Shown here piece by piece: positions 56,587 to 64,000 of a stretch of DNA of 64,000 nucleotides. The notes beneath the pieces were generated by a model. It had not been told where the DNA came from. It saw only the letters and a list, made by a program, of their open reading frames with translations, and searched no databases. Each line of letters opens with the position of its first letter. The first letter of the stretch is position 1. The position numbers and the translations under genes are program-made. Source of the stretch: Methylocaldum marinum (GTDB lineage Bacteria; Pseudomonadota; Gammaproteobacteria; Methylococcales; Methylococcaceae); the NCBI RefSeq assembly GCF_003584645.1, contig NZ_AP017928.1, forward strand, positions 1,864,395-1,928,394. The letters run 5' to 3'.

Positions 56587-56817
56587 TTGGCCGGTCTGCT
56601 GTCGGACGAAAACCGCGCGCTGCTACGCCTGATGCAGGAGCGGCAGCCGCGCACCGTGCTGGAGCTGGCCGAGTGGTCTGGCCGCGCGGCCAGCAATCGG
56701 TCGCGCACCCTGCGTCACCTGGAGCGCCACGGCCTGGTCAAGCTGCACCGCAGCCCGGACACCCGCGCCGTGCGCCCGGAGGCACTGGCCACCGAATTTC
56801 TCGTGGTGCTGGACTGA
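56587..56817 (+). pseudogene. N-terminally truncated HTH regulator (HVO_A0114/MarR-like)
   Basis: Encodes [20 protein letters not shown], then an HTH ([28 protein letters not shown]) and a C-terminal strand TEFLVVLD. Family members have about 40 more residues in front; here an in-frame stop at 56557 blocks extension and the only starts are TTG or weaker. It is probably the tail of a regulator that belonged with the type I locus or an antitoxin pair. Confidence 0.6.
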
Positions 56818-56860
56818 CCTGCCCCGCGCCACACTGAAAAGAGAACCACAGGAACGACAC

Positions 56861-58409
<1,549 letters not shown>

Positions 58410-58420
<11 letters not shown>

Positions 58421-59756
58421 GGAACTCGTTGGCCATATTCCAGATGGCTGGACATACACCACGCTGGGCAAGGCTTGCGCGGATGGTGGCGGCGACATCC
58501 AGGCTGGCCCCTTCGGAAGTCAATTCCATGCTGCGGACTATGTTCCGGTCGGCGTACCTTCCATCATGCCGCAGAACATTGGCGATAACCGGATAAGTGA
58601 ATATGGGATTGCGCGAATCACGCCCGAAGATGCAACGCGCTTGAGCCGATACCTCGTTCGAGAGGGGGATATCGTTTACAGCAGGCCCGGTGACGTCGAG
58701 AAACGAGCATTGATTCGCGCCAATGAAGATGGCTGGTTATGTGGAACGGGTTGCTTAAGGGTCCGTCTCGGAGACAAAGGCGCCAACTCAAGCTACGCGG
58801 CCTATTACTTGGGGCATCCCAGCGTCAGAGAATGGATCGTTCGCCATGCTCATGGCGCAACCATGCCCAATCTGAATACATCGATATTGTCTAGTTGCCC
58901 GTTTGTAATTCCGCCGCCAGCTGAACAACACGCCATCGCCCACATCCTCGGCACGCTGGACGACAAGATCGAACTCAATCGCCGCCGCAACCAGACCCTG
59001 GAAGCCATGGCTCGCGCCCTGTTCAAGGACTGGTTCGTCGACTTCGGCCCCGTCCGCGCCAAGATGGAAGGCCACGACCCCTACCTCCCCGCCGATCTCT
59101 GGCAACTCTTCCCCGACCGCCTCGACGACGAAGGCAAGCCGGAGGGGTGGGAGATTGTTTCCGCGAGCAAGTTCATCGAGTTCAACCCGACCGAACCTCT
59201 GCGTAAGGGCACGCCCGCGCCTTACCTGGATATGGCCTCTCTACCAACATCGGGCAGTTGGCCAGAACCACCGATCATGCGGGACTTCCGTAGCGGGATG
59301 CGGTTTCGTAACGGCGATACCTTGTTGGCGCGAATTACGCCATGCCTGGAGAACGGGAAGACCGCATTCGTACAGTGCCTGCCTGATGACACAGTCGGAT
59401 GGGGATCGACGGAATATATCATCATGCGGCCCAAAGCGCCGGTTCCAGCCGCGTACGCATACTTGCTCGCGCGAGATGATGCTTTTCGAGAACACGCAAT
59501 CAGAAGCATGACCGGGACATCTGGCCGGCAGCGCGCACAGGGTGATTCGGTCGCCGCATTCAAGCTGGCATCACCATGGGACGAGGATCTCTGGCATGCA
59601 TTCGAAAGGCAGGTTTCGCCAACATTTGAAAGCATCAAGTCCAATGCGAAGGCATCCGAGACGCTCTCAGCACTCCGCGACACCCTGCTGCCCAAATTGA
59701 TCTCCGGCGAGCTGCGCATCAAGGATGCCGAGAAGTTCATGGAGTCTGTGGGATGA
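58410..59756 (+). CDS. hsdS: Type I restriction-modification specificity subunit HsdS
   Basis: 448 residues from ATG 58410 ([14 protein letters not shown]), with GGGAG eight bases upstream. Two target-recognition domains (about 10-150 and 240-380), each followed by a conserved helix: [20 protein letters not shown] and [19 protein letters not shown]. These set the two half-sites of the bipartite recognition sequence. hsdR is not in the window and may lie to the right. Confidence 0.95.
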
Positions 59757-62026
59757 CGCTCATCACCAAGATCAGCCGCCTGCGCCATCCGGGCGTCTTG
59801 CGTGACTTCAGTTGGCCTGCTGACTTGCCTTCCTTTGGCCGTTACAACTTGATCTACGGCTGGAACGGCAGCGGCAAGACTACTCTCAGCAACCTCTTTC
59901 GTGCACTGGAGTTGAGAAGGCCACCGGAGGCTGAGGTAACGCTGGCCACCGCGAACACCACCATTGCTGGCAACGACTTCGCCCAAACGACTTTGCCGGT
60001 TCGGGTGTTCAATCGTGACTTCGTGGCTGCCAACGTGTTTCCGGTGGGCGGTGGCGAAGTCCCCCCGATTTTCGTTCTTGGCGAGGAAAGTGCGGAGAAG
60101 CAGGCGCGGGTCGAGCAGTTGAAAGGCGAGCAGGCCACGACGCAGAAGGCGCTTGATGCCGCGCGGCAAGAGAAGGCCAAGGCCGAAAGGGCCCTCGACA
60201 AGCATTGCGTGGATCGCGCCACCGTCATCCGTGAAACCTTGCGGTCGTCGGGCAATAACATCTACAACAACTACGACAAGGCGCGCTACAAGCAGCGCGT
60301 TGCGACGATGCAGAGCGCCGGCGACAAGACGAACCACCTGCTCAGCGACGATGAGCGGGAGCGCCTGGTCAGCCAAAGCAAGGCAACGCCAAAAGCCCCT
60401 GTCCTCGAAGTGCAGCTTAGGCTGCCCGATCTCCAACAACTCACTGACACCACCCGTCAGCTACTGCAGAAGTCGGTGGTGTCGTCGGCCATTGCCACGC
60501 TCAAGGCTGACCCGCAGTTGTCTGCATGGACCCGCGACGGACTGGGTCTGCATCAGCAGCGCGATGCCGCGCATTGCCTGTTCTGTGAGCAGCCGCTGCC
60601 CGATGGCCGTATGGCGGCGCTTGAAGCCCACTTCAGCACTGAGTACGAACAACTGTTGAGTCAACTGGATACGCAGCTAGGTGAGCTTGAGGCAAACTCC
60701 CGTTCGGTCGGCCAGATTTTACTGCCCAATCGCGCAGAGCTTTACGAAGACCTCGTTGCCGATTTTGATCAGGTGAAGACGCAACTTGACTCAATCACCA
60801 CCTCAATTGCCGACTACTTGGAAACGCTGATCGCAGCCCTGAAAGACAAGAAGCAGAAACTTTTCGAGACGCAGTCGCTGGACGTCGCTGTTCCCGATGT
60901 CCAGCAATCGGTCATTGACGACATCAATGCCATCGTTCGGCGCCACAACCAGGCCTGTGCAGATTTCGAAGGCCATGTCAGGACGGCCAGAAAGAAGCTG
61001 GAGGCCGATTCCGTCGCAAGTTCCCTCGATGAGTACCAGAGCCTGGCCGACGCGGTGCAGACTCAGGAGACGGCAATCAGTGAGGCAAGTACCCAGATCC
61101 AGCAAGTGGCTGGCCAGATCTCACGGCTCGAACGCGAGATCATCGAGCATCGCCAGCCAGCGGAGGAGTTGAACGAGGACTTGCACAGTTACCTTGGCCA
61201 CGCCGAACTTCAGCTTGATGTAATGGACACCGGCTACACCATTGCGCGTAACGGCGCACCCGCCCGGTCTTTGAGCGAAGGCGAAATGACCGCGATCGCG
61301 CTGCTCTATTTCCTCAAGACGTTGAAGGATCGCCGCTTCGAGATGGACAAAGGGCTGGTTGTGCTGGACGACCCGGTTTCCAGCCTCGATGCAAATGCTT
61401 TGTTTCTCGCTTTCGGCTATATCCGGCGCTGCGTGGATGACGCTGCCCAGATAATTATCCTGACCCACAATTTTGCGATGTTTCGCCAAGTGCGTAGTTG
61501 GTTTCATCACCTTAGGGATCAGAACAAGAAGGACATTACCAAGCGACCGGCACGATTTTATATGATGGACTGTTCGTTGACTGAACACGGCCGCCGCTCG
61601 CGCATAGCGCCACTCGACCCACTACTGGAGCAGTTCGAGTCGGAGTATCACTATTTGTTTGCCCGTGTTTACCGCAGGACGAAAGAACAAGCACAGGGCG
61701 GACTGGAGAAGAACTACATCTTCCCGAACATGGCGCGCCGGTTACTCGAAGCCTTCCTTGCATTTCGTCACCCACAAAACGCCGGCGAACTGCGACGGAA
61801 ATTGCAAGGCATCAACTTTGACGAAACCAAGAAGCTGCGGATTCTACGCTTTCTGCATACGCATTCACATGCTGACGCGATCGTTGACCAGGAGCACGAT
61901 CCGTCCGCACTTGGCGAGGCAAAGTCCGTGCTGACAGATCTGCTTGCACTTATTCAGCACGAGGACACCGCTCATTACGACGCGATGGTGGCGCTGGTTG
62001 ATCCGCCAGTTGAGGAAGCGCCATGA
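59753..62026 (+). CDS. rloC: RloC-like anticodon-nuclease ATPase (AAA_13 family)
   Basis: 757 residues. ABC-type head: Walker A GWNGSGKTT (36-44), signature LSEGE (about 507-511), Walker B GLVVLDDPVSSLD. The central coiled coil carries a zinc-hook pair Cys275-L-F-Cys278, which separates RloC from PrrC. After the ATPase, Arg662/663 and Glu666 (ARRLLEAF) with a His cluster at 702-706 (LHTHSH) resemble the Arg-Glu-His anticodon-nuclease triad. RloC cuts tRNA in the anticodon loop after DNA damage or failed restriction. It overlaps hsdS by 4 bp. Confidence 0.72.
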   Translation: MTLITKISRLRHPGVLRDFSWPADLPSFGRYNLIYGWNGSGKTTLSNLFRALELRRPPEAEVTLATANTTIAGNDFAQTTLPVRVFNRDFVAANVFPVGGGEVPPIFVLGEESAEKQARVEQLKGEQATTQKALDAARQEKAKAERALDKHCVDRATVIRETLRSSGNNIYNNYDKARYKQRVATMQSAGDKTNHLLSDDERERLVSQSKATPKAPVLEVQLRLPDLQQLTDTTRQLLQKSVVSSAIATLKADPQLSAWTRDGLGLHQQRDAAHCLFCEQPLPDGRMAALEAHFSTEYEQLLSQLDTQLGELEANSRSVGQILLPNRAELYEDLVADFDQVKTQLDSITTSIADYLETLIAALKDKKQKLFETQSLDVAVPDVQQSVIDDINAIVRRHNQACADFEGHVRTARKKLEADSVASSLDEYQSLADAVQTQETAISEASTQIQQVAGQISRLEREIIEHRQPAEELNEDLHSYLGHAELQLDVMDTGYTIARNGAPARSLSEGEMTAIALLYFLKTLKDRRFEMDKGLVVLDDPVSSLDANALFLAFGYIRRCVDDAAQIIILTHNFAMFRQVRSWFHHLRDQNKKDITKRPARFYMMDCSLTEHGRRSRIAPLDPLLEQFESEYHYLFARVYRRTKEQAQGGLEKNYIFPNMARRLLEAFLAFRHPQNAGELRRKLQGINFDETKKLRILRFLHTHSHADAIVDQEHDPSALGEAKSVLTDLLALIQHEDTAHYDAMVALVDPPVEEAP

Positions 62027-63186
62027 CCCGCATCCCCGTCAACCCCGAGTTGCTGACCTGGGCGCGCAAGCGCGCCGGGCTGGATATGCTTGCGCTGGCG
62101 GGGAGGTTTCCGAAACTCGGCGAGTGGGAAGCCGGAGAACTGCAACCCACTCTGCGGCAACTGGAAGACTTCGCCCGTGCGGTGCATGTGGCGGTAGGCT
62201 ACCTCTTCCTGCCTGCTCCGCCACAGGAGCCGCTGCCGATTCCCGACTTCCGCACTCTGGCAGATCGCGACCTGAGCCGGCCCAGCCCCAACCTGCTCGA
62301 CACCATTTACCTGTGCCAGCAACGGCAGGACTGGTTCCGCGACTATGCCCGCGTGCACGCGCTGCCTGCGCTGGACTTTGCCGGCAGCGCCACGCTGCAG
62401 GACGCGCCCGAACGGGTGGCCGAGGCGATGCGGCAAACCCTGGCGCTCAGCATGGCCGAGGGGCTGCAATGCCCGACCTGGACGGACGCCCTGCGCTTGT
62501 TTGTAGGCAAGGCCGAGGATGCGGGCGTACTGGTGATGGCAAGCGGCGTGGTCGGCAGCAACAGCCACCGCAAGCTGGCCGTCGAGGAGTTTCGCGGCTT
62601 TGCGCTGGCAGATGAGCTGGCGCCACTGGTGTTCATCAATGGCGCCGACAGCAAGGCGGCACAGATGTTCACCCTGGCCCACGAGCTGGCGCACCTGTGG
62701 CTGGGCGAGAGTGGCATTTCCGACCCCGAGGCGGGTCGGCTGGCCGAACCGGGTATCGAACGCTGGTGCAACGCCGTGGCGGCCGAATTTCTGATGCCGC
62801 TGGCCCTGCTGCGGCAGGACTATCAGGGCGGTGTGCCTATCGCGGAGGAGATTCAGCGCTTGGCGCGCAGTTTCAAGGTCAGCACGCTGGTCGCCCTGCG
62901 CCGCCTGTTCGATGCGGGGTTTATCGACGAACCCACCTTGTGGCAAAACTACCGCGAAGAGCTGGCGCGCATCCGCAGGCTGGACCGGGGCGGCAGCGGA
63001 GGCGGCGACTTCTACCGCACCTTGGGCGCGCGCACCGGCAAGCGCTTTGCCCGCGCCGTGCTGTCGAGCACGCTGGAAGGACAAACCCTGTTTCAGGATG
63101 CCTTCCGCATGCTGGGCGTGCGCAAGACCTCCACCTTTTATGAAGCGGCGCGCGAGCTGGGAGGGACCCCATGGGCAACATCGTGA
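62023..63186 (+). CDS. HTH-ImmA/IrrE metallopeptidase
   Basis: 387 residues: an N-terminal XRE-like region (ELLTWARKRAGLDMLALAGR, PTLRQLEDFARAVHV) and a zinc peptidase domain with FTLAHELAHLWLG (HExxH) and the downstream Glu region WCNAVAAEFLMP. Such proteins cut or sense repressors and antitoxins and are common in R-M islands. It starts within the rloC stop (ATGA) and overlaps the next gene by 16 bp, so the hsdM-to-RhuM block is one transcript. Confidence 0.87.
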   Translation: MTRIPVNPELLTWARKRAGLDMLALAGRFPKLGEWEAGELQPTLRQLEDFARAVHVAVGYLFLPAPPQEPLPIPDFRTLADRDLSRPSPNLLDTIYLCQQRQDWFRDYARVHALPALDFAGSATLQDAPERVAEAMRQTLALSMAEGLQCPTWTDALRLFVGKAEDAGVLVMASGVVGSNSHRKLAVEEFRGFALADELAPLVFINGADSKAAQMFTLAHELAHLWLGESGISDPEAGRLAEPGIERWCNAVAAEFLMPLALLRQDYQGGVPIAEEIQRLARSFKVSTLVALRRLFDAGFIDEPTLWQNYREELARIRRLDRGGSGGGDFYRTLGARTGKRFARAVLSSTLEGQTLFQDAFRMLGVRKTSTFYEAARELGGTPWATS

Positions 63187-64000
63187 TTTTCGAGTCCGGC
63201 GATCAGCCGGTACAGGTGCGGCTGGAGGGCGAAACTGTTTGGCTGAACCTTCAGCAACTGACTGTACTGTTCGGGCGCGACAAGTCCGTGATCTCCCGCC
63301 ACCTCAAGAATGTCTTTGACAGCAAGGAGTTGGAGCGCGATTCAGTTGTTGCAAAAAATGCAACAACTGCCGCCGACGGGAAGACTTATCAGGTCGAGTA
63401 TTTCAACCTCGACGCCATCATCTCGGTCGGCTACCGGGTCAACTCCAGTCGCGCCACCCGCTTTCGTCAGTGGGCCACCACCGTGCTGCGTCAGCATCTG
63501 GTCGATGGCTATACCCTGAATCAGCAGCGTCTCAGGGAGCGCGGTATCGAGTTCGAGCAGGCGCTGGACCTGCTCTCGCGCACCTTGGCCAACCAGCAAC
63601 TGGTCAGTGCCGAAGGTGAGACGGTGCTGGGCGTGATCGCCGACTACGCCCGCAGTTGGAGCTTGCTGCAAGGCTACGACGAACAAAGCCTTACCGGGCA
63701 GACTGCCAGACAATGCGGGATGCAGGCGCTGAATCTGGATGATGCGCTGGTGGCCATTGCCCAACTCAAGGCGGAGCTGATCGCCAAAGGCGAGGCCACG
63801 GAACTCTTCGGCCAGTTACGCGGCGCCGGGCTGACCTCAGCCATCGCCACCATCGAGCAGGGTTTCGGCGATGAACTGTTCTACCCCAATGTCGCCAGCC
63901 GGGCAGCGCATCTGCTGTATTTCGTGATCAAGAACCACCCGCTGGCCGATGGCAACAAGCGCACTGGCTCCTTCCAGTTTCTGTGGTATCTGCGCCTGAA
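63171..64000 (+). CDS. RhuM-family protein with Doc/Fic domain (partial, runs off window)
   Basis: 276 residues are present. The N-terminal RhuM region (VWLNLQQLTVLFGRDKSVIS, FNLDAIISVGYRVNSSRATR) is an HTH-like domain often linked to type I R-M loci. From about residue 200 a Fic/Doc domain begins, with HPLADGNKRTG (His256), the Doc form of the motif, which in Doc phosphorylates EF-Tu. Relatives are 320-340 residues, so 50-60 are missing beyond the edge. Confidence 0.85.
   Translation, partial: MGNIVIFESGDQPVQVRLEGETVWLNLQQLTVLFGRDKSVISRHLKNVFDSKELERDSVVAKNATTAADGKTYQVEYFNLDAIISVGYRVNSSRATRFRQWATTVLRQHLVDGYTLNQQRLRERGIEFEQALDLLSRTLANQQLVSAEGETVLGVIADYARSWSLLQGYDEQSLTGQTARQCGMQALNLDDALVAIAQLKAELIAKGEATELFGQLRGAGLTSAIATIEQGFGDELFYPNVASRAAHLLYFVIKNHPLADGNKRTGSFQFLWYLRL

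Overview
The window is a piece of a gammaproteobacterial chromosome. The left 24 kb is conserved housekeeping sequence: carAB, metA, an FNR-type regulator, smpB, rnfH, a divergent bamE/fur pair, lolCD, comEC, cysDN and the tmRNA gene ssrA, whose tag reads ANDDNYALAA. The gene set and the bamE-fur arrangement point to Gammaproteobacteria. I cannot assign an order or genus from sequence alone.

Layout. (1) 1-9061: carB (partial) and carA, a CDGSH iron-sulfur protein, metA with a P-loop partner, fnr and a pseudoazurin-like cupredoxin. (2) 9062-23332: D,D-carboxypeptidase with a SPOR domain, smpB, an NSS transporter, rnfH, bamE/fur, lolCD, a DUF2062 protein, comEC, cysDN, a Fur-box-preceded two-domain multicopper oxidase and a ferritin-like protein. 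The cysN product carries what looks like a decayed APS-kinase tail. (3) 23565-23962: ssrA with promoter and terminator. (4) From 23963 to the right edge: a large accessory island at the 3' end of ssrA. Copies of the tmRNA T-arm recur at 28978 and 30959. A junction block (CCACCAATAYC, a terminator hairpin and about 230 bp of related sequence) occurs at about 23918, 25370 and 31182. This looks like several integrative elements stacked at one attachment site; no tyrosine integrase lies inside the window.

Within the island, 24.3-33.2 kb holds a BASS/ACR3-like transporter, a DUF1778-GNAT toxin-antitoxin pair, an AlpA-like regulator, a Fic protein and an AbiE pair. Two nearly identical 1.88-kb direct repeats (26627-28502 and 33185-35060) each carry an HTH gene, a serine recombinase with the same one-base deletion, and the 3' end of a DUF2924 gene. 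From 35.2 to 36.6 kb there are prophage remnants, including an endolysin whose catalytic Glu codon has become an amber stop.

The right half is a defence island. A leftward operon runs WYL regulator, SNF2-type helicase with a PLD-like N-terminus, DUF4391, Abi_2 (HEPN), type III Mod, type III Res and an HrgA-like putative nuclease. Divergent from it is a complete type I Wadjet system (jetABCD) followed by a small Cys-rich gene. Next come type I hsdM-hsdS, an RloC-like anticodon-nuclease ATPase, an HTH-ImmA/IrrE peptidase and a RhuM-Doc fusion cut by the window edge; hsdR is not in the window. The leftward operon and Wadjet share a 155-bp control region next to the WYL repressor gene, so they may be co-regulated. 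The best candidate for an incompletely described system is the helicase-DUF4391-Abi_2-Mod-Res-HrgA set.
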